DNA from: Salinisphaera sp052044135
GTDB taxonomy: Bacteria > Pseudomonadota > Gammaproteobacteria > Nevskiales > Salinisphaeraceae
Length of the DNA stretch: 64,000 nt
Direction: 5' to 3'
Assembly (NCBI RefSeq): GCF_052044135.1
Contig: NZ_JBQDYF010000004.1
Span: 175,308-239,307, forward strand
The notes below the pieces were generated by a model that ran no database searches, was not told the DNA's origin, and saw only the letters and a program-made list of their open reading frames with translations. Both the position numbers and the translations under genes were made by a program. The stretch's first letter is position 1, and each line of letters begins with the position of its first letter. Of the stretch, positions 8,701-17,227 are shown one piece after another.

Positions 8701-9784
8701 TCCGCGTCCCCTGGGTTTCACCGTGTCACGTCTGACGGTCGCGGGTCGGTCGCTTAACCTTGCCGCGCCGACACTATTGCAAAAGCACTTATCGCTGCTT
8801 CCCGCAGAGCGGGTATTTCGCCTGCTTGATCAGGCCGCAGAGGAGTCGAGAGCGTCACGAGGCGTGCGTCTCAGCGATGGAAGGGGACCGTGGAGCCGCA
8901 GTCTGGAGCGTTTCATCGTGGATCATGTGGCCGACTACGATCTGGTTGTGACTCACAATAATGTGTTTCGGCCACCAGTGGTTGCTATCGACGAGGCAAA
9001 AAAACAGGGTGTGCCGTCGATACTTATTCCGCATGCCCACCTCGACGACGATTTTTATCACTTTCCGGACTGGATCGAGAGCGCCCGTAATGCGACTCGT
9101 GTGCTCGCCACGCCTCGGATTGCGTGCGACTTTCTTATCGAGAAAGGCTGCAACACGAGTTATTTGCCGGCAGGCTGTGATTCGAGAGAGCAGTTTTCGC
9201 CGGCAGACCAGGAAGCGTTTCTAGAGGTTCACTCGTCACCTCGGCCGTTTGTTCTTGTGTTGGGCAGGAAAGCGGGTGCGAAAGGGTATCGGCAGATCAT
9301 AGAGGCGGTCGAGAATCTTAACCGGGAAGGGGTGGATCTAGAGGCAATACTGATTGGCCCGGACGATGATGGTGTGCCCGTTGCAGCGCCCAATACCAAG
9401 TATCTGGGGCGCCAATCCCGCAACGTGGTTAGGGGGGCTCTATTATCCTGTTTTGCCGTGTGTAATATGAGTAGCAGCGAAAGCTTCGGCATCGTGCTTC
9501 TCGAGGCTTGGCTGGCGGGGAAGCCGGTGATTGCAAACAAGCATTGCGCGGCATTCCATGATTTGGCGGTGGATAAGGAGAATGCGCTGCTCGTCGGTCC
9601 GGGTGAGCTGGCGGAGGCGATTCACTTATTGCACGCCGATCCCGAGTTGGCCGAGCAGCTCGGGCGAAACGGCAAGCAGGTAGTCACAGAGTTCGACTGG
9701 GATGCCGTAAGCGATAATTTTCGTGCGATTTGCGAAAGTCTCGTACAAAATGCGGGCGAGCCAGAACTGAACCATGAGGCGTAA
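5720..9784 (+). CDS. Giant three-domain glycosyltransferase (GT4-like x3)
   Basis: A 1354-residue fusion of three GT-B glycosyltransferase modules. Module 1 (about 1-390) has FMGSGHPPNVQAAEFI and NPMTTGSGSNVKVLEYFAYG. Module 2 (about 395-790) repeats the same architecture with FLGSAHPPNVEAARFI and NPMKSGSGSNIKLADYLANG. Module 3 (about 795-1354) starts VAYRYTAPALGGAETN and ends with the GT4 donor-site pattern SSSESFGIVLLEAWLAGKPV. An insertion of roughly 150 residues in module 3 (around residues 880-1040) looks like a beta-rich accessory domain. No signal peptide is present, so it is probably cytoplasmic or peripheral at the membrane. The ATG overlaps the methyltransferase stop by 4 bp. It probably builds several linkages of the O-chain; sugar specificity cannot be read from the sequence. 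Confidence 0.85.
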   Translation: MKRVLAFCFFPAFTPPSNGGQSRLFHFYQALSRWHQITLLTSTHPGDDEVVINHGINFVERRIPKGEQFAREYAALEQYSGGGDLSGPAIAACGKWPTRLHRAYLEEYDRADIIIHDFPFTVDYDLFAGADEKPRVYNAHNSEAHLYRRLHPGAKSGYLHDLVEAAEQRILENANLVLYCSEGDLTAFRRLAPNSGFEALYTPNGMTATAARKDSSDTISDVFRAVFMGSGHPPNVQAAEFIVRTLAPAMPEVAFDIIGGCLPEDGRYPDNVQRYGIVDDAAKTRILRRADLALNPMTTGSGSNVKVLEYFAYGLPVLSTPMGMRGIQAAPGEEYLESNPDQFPQALKRAAADPISLAAIGQAGQSLGLKQYTWDVIAQPVAERLATLVSDAAASDADCFVLVLNDYDSFATVGGGGTRTRSLYEAVRGWSSVVAVSFSTDGTLSARWHSPGIRVINVPRTAEHDADLATINAQYHVSADDIIASRHSTANPWLDAVYRLLRQSARCVVVEHCYLVPLPLSWGDRFVYSSHNNETELKRRLLEQHPLEAELLSQVERIERQAVERSAAIAAVSREDAISLVKGKRTAAPVIVVRNGAATPATGADVDRMRQDLCRRIGDYGIVFLGSAHPPNVEAARFIVDELAPRCPDLPFHVLGSVCGALLKVPANVRLWGVVDEVTKSAVMQSCAIALNPMKSGSGSNIKLADYLANGLFVITTEFGQRGYPSAVEEHLAIEPLDRFAEAIWNTLEAPELYAAEAKTRRQHLFQQELAMQGIAERFVEMLQGLEKHKKRILYVAYRYTAPALGGAETNIEKFVGALGRSGEFDIDVVAPEVSSIHSYMRFSETYTFDPDFVVPVDIPNTRFARFPADEPDPDAITSHLHDAWSAQVLFDQVLERELRHGFEETGLTWGWGYPEGEGAAAARWTFSECGVFLHEGGRIECKGFAAGATVTTIYRGLCVIAGPYTVKGKFSLSFDADAGEVRLVTSAPQSEVDPRPLGFTVSRLTVAGRSLNLAAPTLLQKHLSLLPAERVFRLLDQAAEESRASRGVRLSDGRGPWSRSLERFIVDHVADYDLVVTHNNVFRPPVVAIDEAKKQGVPSILIPHAHLDDDFYHFPDWIESARNATRVLATPRIACDFLIEKGCNTSYLPAGCDSREQFSPADQEAFLEVHSSPRPFVLVLGRKAGAKGYRQIIEAVENLNREGVDLEAILIGPDDDGVPVAAPNTKYLGRQSRNVVRGALLSCFAVCNMSSSESFGIVLLEAWLAGKPVIANKHCAAFHDLAVDKENALLVGPGELAEAIHLLHADPELAEQLGRNGKQVVTEFDWDAVSDNFRAICESLVQNAGEPELNHEA

Positions 9785-9872
9785 CAGGTCGGCGGCGAGG
9801 TTCGTCTTGATCCCGGGGCCTTGTTTTCGTGGGTAGTTATTGGCCGCTTTATTTGCTTTGGCAAGGTTTTCG

Positions 9873-10907
9873 ATGAAACATGCAATTATTACCGGTATCA
9901 CAGGCCAGGACGGTGCGTACCTGGCCAAGTTGCTTCTTGAAAAGGACTATACCGTCCACGCTACCTTCCGGCGGACGAGCCTGGTGAATTTCTGGCGGAT
10001 CCGGGAGCTCGGCGTCGCCGACCATTCGAATCTGCATTTGGTCGAGTTTGACCTGACGGATCTTGGCTCTGCCATTCGCCTGTTAGAGAAAACGGGCGCC
10101 ACGGAGGTTTATAACCTCGCCGCACAGAGTTTTGTCGGTGTGAGCTTCGACCAGCCGCATACGACGGCCCAGATCACGGGTATCGGCGCGCTGAATCTGT
10201 TGGAAGCCATCCGCATCGTCAACCCGGATATTCGCTTTTATCAAGCAAGTACGTCGGAGATGTTCGGTAAGGTCCAGGCAGTGCCGCAGGACGAGCAGAC
10301 GCCGTTTCATCCGAGAAGCCCGTACGGCGTGGCCAAGCTCTATGCGCACTGGACGACGGTGAACTATCGCGAGAGCTACGGGATTTTCGGTGTCAGTGGC
10401 ATTCTGTTCAATCATGAAAGCCCTCTGCGCGGGCGTGAATTCGTTACCCGGAAAATCACGGACGGTATCGCCAAGATCAAGCTCGGCCAGCTGGATGTGT
10501 TGGAACTGGGCAATCTGGACGCGAAACGCGATTGGGGCTACGCAAAAGATTACGTTGAAGGGATGTGGCGTATGCTGCAGGCCGATGCGCCGGATACGTA
10601 TGTACTGGCAACCAACCGGACGGAAACCGTACGGGACTTCGTCTCCATGGCGGCCAAGGGCGTCGGTATTACGCTCGAGTGGCAGGGCCGGGGCGAGCAG
10701 GAGCGTGGCCTCGACACGGCGACCGGCAAGACTATTGTGCGGGTGAATCCCAGGTTCTATCGCCCGGCTGAAGTGGATTTGCTGATCGGCGATCCGGCCA
10801 AGGCGAAGGCCGAGCTGGGCTGGAGTTCGGAGACCACATTGGAGCAACTCTGCGCCATGATGGTGGAAGCGGATATCGAGCGGAATCGGGCGGGAGTTTT
10901 GTTCTGA
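9873..10907 (+). CDS. gmd: GDP-mannose 4,6-dehydratase
   Basis: Extended short-chain dehydrogenase converting GDP-D-mannose to GDP-4-keto-6-deoxy-D-mannose. The N-terminal NADP-binding motif is GITGQDGAYLAK. The catalytic stretch shows STSEMFGKVQ and the YxxxK pair in SPYGVAKLYAHW. The substrate loop NHESPLRGREFVTRKIT and the segment LGNLDAKRDWGYAKDYVEGMW are diagnostic of Gmd. The ATG at 9873 begins MKHAIITGITGQDG and has AAGG upstream; a longer in-frame start at 9840 adds non-conserved residues. The gene is followed by rmd with a 1-bp overlap (TGATG). The length of 344 residues is normal for the family. Confidence 0.96.
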   Translation: MKHAIITGITGQDGAYLAKLLLEKDYTVHATFRRTSLVNFWRIRELGVADHSNLHLVEFDLTDLGSAIRLLEKTGATEVYNLAAQSFVGVSFDQPHTTAQITGIGALNLLEAIRIVNPDIRFYQASTSEMFGKVQAVPQDEQTPFHPRSPYGVAKLYAHWTTVNYRESYGIFGVSGILFNHESPLRGREFVTRKITDGIAKIKLGQLDVLELGNLDAKRDWGYAKDYVEGMWRMLQADAPDTYVLATNRTETVRDFVSMAAKGVGITLEWQGRGEQERGLDTATGKTIVRVNPRFYRPAEVDLLIGDPAKAKAELGWSSETTLEQLCAMMVEADIERNRAGVLF

Positions 10908-11827
10908 TGGATGCGCCGGTTGTTCTGGTGACCGGGGCGAGCGGCTTCACCGGCCGCTACCTGGTGCCAGCGCTGGAAGCGCGCGGTTATCGCGTAGTCG
11001 GCTTGAGCAGCGAGGCGTCGGAGACAAGCCGCACGCGCATGATTGCCTGCGATCTCACGGAATCATCCGCTGTGCAGGCCGCTGTTCGCGACGTTGAGCC
11101 CGTCTATGTGGTTCATCTGGCAGCATTGGCATTCGTCGGGCACGACGATGCCCGCGGCTTTTACGACGTCAACCTGTTCGGCACGCTTAATTTGCTGGAC
11201 GCGCTTTCCCGTTTGCCAACGCTGCCGCGAAAGGTGCTGATTGCCAGCTCTGCCAACGTCTACGGCAAGCCTTGTGCCGAGGTGATCGACGAGTCGGTCT
11301 GTCCGGCGCCGGTCAACCACTACGCCTGCAGCAAACTGGCCATGGAACACATGGTGCGGACCTGGTTCGAACGCTTGCCCATCCTGATTTCCAGGCCATT
11401 CAACTATACCGGCGTGGGACAGGACGAGAGATTTCTGGTGCCCAAGATGGTTGCGCGGTTTAGACGCCGCGCCGAGACCATTGAACTTGGCAATCTGGAT
11501 GTCAGCCGCGATTTTTCGGATGTCCGCGACGTGATCGGTGCTTATATCGGACTGCTGGAGTCGAGTTTGCATTCGGATGTCTTTAATGTCTGCTCGGGCA
11601 AAGCGGTTGCCTTGCGTGAACTGCTGACAATAATGCAGCGTCTGACAGGTCATACAATGGATGTCTCGGTGAACCCCGCGTTTGTGCGTGCCAACGAGAT
11701 TCCGGTGCTGCGGGGATCGCATCGCCATCTCACCGACGCCATCGGCTATAAACCAAGCCTCACGCTGCGCGATACGCTCAGCTGGATGCTTCAAGCTGGT
11801 GCGCCGCATGAGAGGGGCGGCGGTTGA
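10907..11827 (+). CDS. rmd: GDP-6-deoxy-4-keto-D-mannose reductase (GDP-D-rhamnose forming)
   Basis: Extended SDR with the NAD(P) motif VTGASGFTGRYL, an active-site Ser region (LIASSANVYGKP) and YxxxK in NHYACSKLAMEH. The pairing with gmd, the length (306 residues) and motifs such as SRPFNYTGVGQDERFLVPK and LGNLDVSRDFSDVRD match Rmd, which reduces the Gmd product to GDP-D-rhamnose. A fucose synthase (Fcl) is less likely because that family carries different epimerase residues and motifs. The start overlaps the gmd stop (TGATG), so the two are probably made in equal amounts. Confidence 0.88.
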   Translation: MDAPVVLVTGASGFTGRYLVPALEARGYRVVGLSSEASETSRTRMIACDLTESSAVQAAVRDVEPVYVVHLAALAFVGHDDARGFYDVNLFGTLNLLDALSRLPTLPRKVLIASSANVYGKPCAEVIDESVCPAPVNHYACSKLAMEHMVRTWFERLPILISRPFNYTGVGQDERFLVPKMVARFRRRAETIELGNLDVSRDFSDVRDVIGAYIGLLESSLHSDVFNVCSGKAVALRELLTIMQRLTGHTMDVSVNPAFVRANEIPVLRGSHRHLTDAIGYKPSLTLRDTLSWMLQAGAPHERGGG

Positions 11828-13008
11828 AGGTTTTGTTCAATGTGCATTCGTTGAAGTCCCCGCGGACTGGCATCGGGCTGTACACCGAACATCTCATCGA
11901 TGCGATGGCGGCGGCGGGCGAGGTCGCTGAACTTGCCGGGTGCAAGGGGCGGCAGGTGTTACGCGGCGATATGCTTCGGAGCCTGGTACACAGCGACCAG
12001 ACGGCCGGCGACGAGCCACCTAATATATTTGCGAAAAAAGCGGCGTCGTTCAGCGGCGTGATCCGGGGTATGCCGGGCGCCTATCCCGCGCGCCATTTTA
12101 TGCGCGACTGGCTGGCAAGGCGGTCCTTGAGATCGTTGGCGCATGAGGGGTTCATCTATCATGAGCCGAACTATATGCCGCTGCATTACCCGGGGCCGGT
12201 GGTCATCACGGTCCACGATCTTTCGCATGTCCGATATCCGCAGTTTCATCCGGCGGAACGGGTGGCTTTTCTCAATCGGCACTTGCCCGGCGCATTGGAG
12301 CGGGCCGATCGGGTGATCACTGATTCGCGTTTCGTTGCCGGGGAAATCGTCGATGTGTACGGCGTATCCAGCCGCAAGATCGCGGTGACCCATTTGGCCG
12401 CCGAAGGTGATTTCCGTACGCGCGAGCCAGCCGAGGTCGCCCCGACATTGCTGCGCTTCGGTTTGCGTCACCGGGGATTTGTACTTTCGGTTGCCACGCT
12501 TGAGCCGCGCAAGAACCTGGAACGTCTGATTGCTGCTTACGCCGCACTACCGGATGCGGTGCGGCGCGATAATCCTCTGGTACTGGTCGGGGTTCGTGGT
12601 TGGCGCAATGCGACGCTGGTCGCGCGCTTGCAAGAACTCCTGGTCCGAGGGGAGGCGTTGTGTCTGGGTTATCTGCCGCGCCGGTGGGTGGCGGACTTGT
12701 ACTCGTCCGCAGCTGTCGTCGCCTATCCCTCTTTATACGAGGGCTTCGGTCTTCCGCTGCTGGAGGCTTTTGCGAGCGGAACGCCGATCGTCACTTCGAA
12801 TGTGACTTCCTTGCCCGAGGTTTCGGGCGGCGCTGCCCTTGAGGTTGATCCACTGGACGTGGATGCGATTCGCGACGGGCTCCGTGTGTTGCTGGAAGAC
12901 GCGGATTTGCGAAGTCACCACGCCGAACTCGGCCTCCAGCGTGCCGCCGAATTCAGTTGGGATCGGTGTTCACGGCAGACGCTGGATGTGTACCGGGCGT
13001 TGGCTTGA
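11824..13008 (+). CDS. GT4-family glycosyltransferase
   Basis: GT-B glycosyltransferase of 394 residues. The N-terminus FNVHSLKSPRTGIGLYTEHL carries the glycine loop of GT4 enzymes. The donor-binding half shows VATLEPRKNLERLIAAY and the E-x7-E motif in YEGFGLPLLEAFASGTPIV. Similar enzymes work as mannosyl- or rhamnosyltransferases in O-antigen loci. The start is TTG at 11824, which overlaps the rmd stop by 4 bp (TTGA); no other start gives the conserved N-terminus. It is the last intact gene of the polysaccharide cluster before a decayed transposase. Confidence 0.9.
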   Translation: MKVLFNVHSLKSPRTGIGLYTEHLIDAMAAAGEVAELAGCKGRQVLRGDMLRSLVHSDQTAGDEPPNIFAKKAASFSGVIRGMPGAYPARHFMRDWLARRSLRSLAHEGFIYHEPNYMPLHYPGPVVITVHDLSHVRYPQFHPAERVAFLNRHLPGALERADRVITDSRFVAGEIVDVYGVSSRKIAVTHLAAEGDFRTREPAEVAPTLLRFGLRHRGFVLSVATLEPRKNLERLIAAYAALPDAVRRDNPLVLVGVRGWRNATLVARLQELLVRGEALCLGYLPRRWVADLYSSAAVVAYPSLYEGFGLPLLEAFASGTPIVTSNVTSLPEVSGGAALEVDPLDVDAIRDGLRVLLEDADLRSHHAELGLQRAAEFSWDRCSRQTLDVYRALA

Positions 13009-13111
13009 TCGCTGATCGGGAACGATAGCGGCAGCGCCAGCAAACACACAAAGCGTCGATTTGGGGCCATACCCACGCGCTGGCAGCCCCGTTGGACGCT
13101 GGGAAGTGGCG

Positions 13112-13430
13112 GAAGTGATGCGATTGGCCGACGCCGCTGAAGCCAAACGCCTGCTGGAGCGGTTTGTGACCGCCTACGAAACAACGGCCCCGGATCTGGC
13201 GGGTTGGTTCTGAAACCGCATTGCCCGAAGGGCTCGCGGTCTTTACGTTGCCCGAACATTAGTGCAAACGCATTCGCACCCGTACCTGTCATGCGATGGA
13301 GCGGATGAACACGCAGGTCAACCGCCATACCGGGTGGCAACTATCCTGACATTGGGGCCTGTGGTGTGCGGGTCGTCACCGCCGGCGCCATGCAAATCCC
13401 GACCGACCGGCGCGGGCGTATATGAATGGA
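13112..13430 (+). pseudogene. Decayed 3' end of an IS256/Mutator-family transposase
   Basis: No intact gene fits here, but fragments in different frames read like the C-terminal part of IS256-type transposases, in the right order. These are LADAAEAKRLLERFVTAYET, then DLAGWF followed by GLAVFTLPEH, then AMERMNTQVNRHTG, then VRVVTAGAMQIPTDRRG. Stops and frameshifts separate the pieces, so the gene is dead. No terminal inverted repeat is recognisable. The remnant marks the border between the polysaccharide locus and trpE. Confidence 0.6.
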
Positions 13431-14963
13431 TCAGCGGTTCTGCGTCCCCTCGCCGATCGGCCGGCGTGTGGCCAGCCCCTGTTCGGCCAGGGCCGCGGCC
13501 TTCATCACCGCGCGGGCCTTGTTCATGGTTTCTTCCCACTCGGCGGTGGGTTGGCTGTCGGCGACGATGCCGCCGCCGGCCTGGACATGGATCTCGCCGT
13601 TCTTGATCACGGCGGTGCGGATCGCGATCGCCAGATCCATGCTGCCGTTGCCGGCCAGATAGCCGACCGCGCCGCCGTAGACGCCGCGCTTGACCGGCTC
13701 GATTTCGTCGATGATCTCCATCGCCCGGATCTTGGGCGCGCCCGAGAGCGTGCCGGCCGGAAACGCCGCGCGGAGTGCGTCCATCGGCGTCAGATCGTCG
13801 CGCAGCTTGCCGGTGACGTTGGACACGATATGCATGACGTGCGAATAGCGCTCGATCGCCATGCGCTCGGTGAGTTTGACCGTGCCCGGCGTGGCCACGC
13901 GGCCGACATCGTTGCGGCCGAGGTCGATGAGCATCAGATGCTCGGCGATCTCCTTCGGATCTTCCAGCAGCTCCTCGGCGAGCGCTTCGTCTTCGGCCGG
14001 CGTGAGGCCGCGTTTGCGGGTGCCGGCGATCGGGCGGACCGTGACCTCGCCGTCCATCGCGCGTACCAGGATCTCCGGCGAGGCGCCCACGACGTGGTGA
14101 TCGCCGAAGTTGAAATAGAACATGTACGGCGACGGGTTCAGGCTGCGCAGCGCCCGATACAACGACATCGGTTCGGCGTTGAACGGCGCCGACAGACGCT
14201 GGCTCGGCACCACCTGCATCACGTCGCCGGCCTGGGTGTATTCGCGGATACGGCGCACGGCGTCCTCGTAGCCGGCCTGGGTCAGGCCGGAGACGAAACG
14301 GCCGTCGTCCATCTCGGGGTCGATGGCCGGGTTGTCGGCGCCGGTACGCGCCGCGGACGCCGGCAGGGGCGCCTCCAGCGCATCCAGAATGGTTTCCACC
14401 CGAGCCTGGACGCGGGCGCGGTCCTCGGCGTCGCCTTCCAGATGATGGGCGACCACATAGAGCTTGCCGGACAGGTTGTCGAAGATCACCAGCTCTTCGG
14501 CGACCAGCAGCAGGATATCCGGCAGATCCAGTGGGTCGTCCTTGTCGTCGGCGCCGCCGGCGAGCCGCGGCTCGATGTAACGAATGGTGTCGTAGCCGAA
14601 GTAGCCGACCAGCCCGCCGGTCAGGCGCGGCAGCTCGGGCAACCGCGGCAGCGGGCGGGCATCGTTGAACGCCTGGATCCAGGCCAGCGGATCGGCGGTC
14701 TCGAGTGTCTCGATGATGCCGTCATCGGTTTCGTGCACGAGCGTTCTGCCGCGCACGCGAATACGCTCGGTGGCCGGCAGGCCGATGATGGAATAACGGC
14801 CCCAGCGCTCGCCGCCCTGCACGGATTCCAGCAGGAAGGAATAGGGCGCATCGGCGACTTTCAGATAAGTCGACAGCGGCGTGTCGAGATCGGCCAGCGC
14901 CTCGACCACCAGCGGTTCACGCCGGGCGAGTAGCGAAGCCTCGTAGGAGACGGAATCGGACAT
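13431..14963 (-). CDS. trpE: Anthranilate synthase component I
   Basis: Chorismate-using large subunit of anthranilate synthase, the first step of tryptophan synthesis; it needs a TrpG glutaminase partner. The N-terminal feedback site has the LLES motif at about residues 44-47. The C-terminal catalytic domain shows PSPYMFYFNFGDHHVVGASP, RPIAGTRKRG, MLIDLGRNDVGRVA and GTLSGAPKIRAMEIIDE. The length of 510 residues is typical. trpG, trpD and trpC do not follow; the next DNA downstream is the transposase remnant and the polysaccharide locus. rpe, often close to trpE in pseudomonad-like genomes, lies about 13 kb upstream on the same strand. Confidence 0.96.
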   Translation of the reverse strand: MSDSVSYEASLLARREPLVVEALADLDTPLSTYLKVADAPYSFLLESVQGGERWGRYSIIGLPATERIRVRGRTLVHETDDGIIETLETADPLAWIQAFNDARPLPRLPELPRLTGGLVGYFGYDTIRYIEPRLAGGADDKDDPLDLPDILLLVAEELVIFDNLSGKLYVVAHHLEGDAEDRARVQARVETILDALEAPLPASAARTGADNPAIDPEMDDGRFVSGLTQAGYEDAVRRIREYTQAGDVMQVVPSQRLSAPFNAEPMSLYRALRSLNPSPYMFYFNFGDHHVVGASPEILVRAMDGEVTVRPIAGTRKRGLTPAEDEALAEELLEDPKEIAEHLMLIDLGRNDVGRVATPGTVKLTERMAIERYSHVMHIVSNVTGKLRDDLTPMDALRAAFPAGTLSGAPKIRAMEIIDEIEPVKRGVYGGAVGYLAGNGSMDLAIAIRTAVIKNGEIHVQAGGGIVADSQPTAEWEETMNKARAVMKAAALAEQGLATRRPIGEGTQNR

Positions 14964-15632
14964 GGCGCATCAATCGATCGGATATTGACAAACAGGCGGC
15001 GCGACAACGCGCGCCGCAACGGGTGTGGGCATCAACCCCGCCAGAGCTGCACCCGCCATCGCCAGGCCGCGTCGAAAGCGCGGTTGACGGCTTGTTTCGA
15101 TCGATTTGAAGTCATCTTCGCGGTCATCTCAGGTACCGACGCCATAGCCGTAGTTGTTTGCGAGGGCCTGTTGCCGTTTCGTGCGAGCGCCGCGTTGGAG
15201 ACCGCAAATCGCGTCCGGCAAGGCGCGAGTCGCCGATCGTGGCGTGCCACGATCAAGGCTAGCAATGCCGCCGGGCGCCCATAGCCAATTTTTTTTGGGC
15301 GGCCCAACCCTTCGGGACAAGCGCCCAACGATTGACGACACGACGGCAATCCAGCGTTCTAGCACGCTTGCGCAGAATGATCTGCGCGGCGCGCACTACG
15401 CCTCGTCTTGCCGCAAAACAGCGCTTGGCGCGGACTCGAACGAAACGGCAACACGCCCTTGTGTCTTGCCGAAGCTGACTGAAATTTCCCGGCTTGCCAA
15501 ATCCCGATGGCGGAACAGCGGCGTGCGAGGCCCAGGTAACGAATCATCCGCGTGTTGTGGGTATGCCGGGTTGGCCCTCAACGGAGGCCCGGTGTCGGGG
15601 AACCGCGCTCCGGCAATCCTTGCATCGACATG
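14964..15632. other. Non-coding stretch between trpE and the catabolic cluster
   Basis: About 670 bp with no convincing gene, RNA or repeat on either strand. It should hold the trpE promoter and part of the promoter region of the divergent catabolic operon. Small open frames here have unconvincing composition and no recognisable motif. Confidence 0.5.
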
Positions 15633-15665
15633 GATAATACTAAAGTCAGATGGAATATCAAATGA
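15633..15665 (+). promoter_or_regulatory. Candidate operator upstream of the catabolic ABC transporter
   Basis: The segment GATAATACTAAAG...ATATCAAATG matches, over 33 bases and at roughly 23 positions, the segment at 20710-20742 in front of the SAF-domain dehydrogenase. Both precede operons of the same pathway. It lies about 300 bp upstream of the transporter ATPase start. It is probably the binding site of the SorC-type regulator encoded at 26731-27660, but that link is inferred. Confidence 0.45.
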
Positions 15666-15968
15666 AAAAAGCGGCTCAATGGTTGGGCCCTAATCAATGT
15701 TTTGATCGCCCTGTAAACATCGGCAAAGCCGAGGTATAGCCTGGATCCGTACCGAGCCCTGGCCTGATGGGAGTGATTGAGATACAGAACACGGATGCAG
15801 GGGGCGCATGCCGTTACAGCCGGCCAAGCGCAGTCTGCAACCGGGAGACGGAAAAAGACTCTTGCGTTCGAGTGTGATCGACATCGGATCGATTGAATTC
15901 AAAAGCCGCCGAGCGGCTTGAGCGTAAGCCGCGCAGAGGCCGGATCGATAGCTGTTCGAGGTTCGTTC

Positions 15969-17156
<1,188 letters not shown>

Positions 17157-17227
17157 CGCAAAGGCTGCTCACGTCCCCTCGGCGTTCAGGCCCGGCCTGA
17201 CTCGAAGATCGAAACCAGGAGAAGGCG

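Noticed and set aside
12915..13340. 141-codon minus-strand frame after the last glycosyltransferase
   Set aside because: The plus strand there shows ordered fragments of an IS256 transposase, which explains the region better.
13422..14933. Long plus-strand open frame opposite trpE (503 codons)
   Set aside because: It is the complement of a textbook anthranilate synthase gene. High GC makes such antisense frames common, and its translation shows no family motif.
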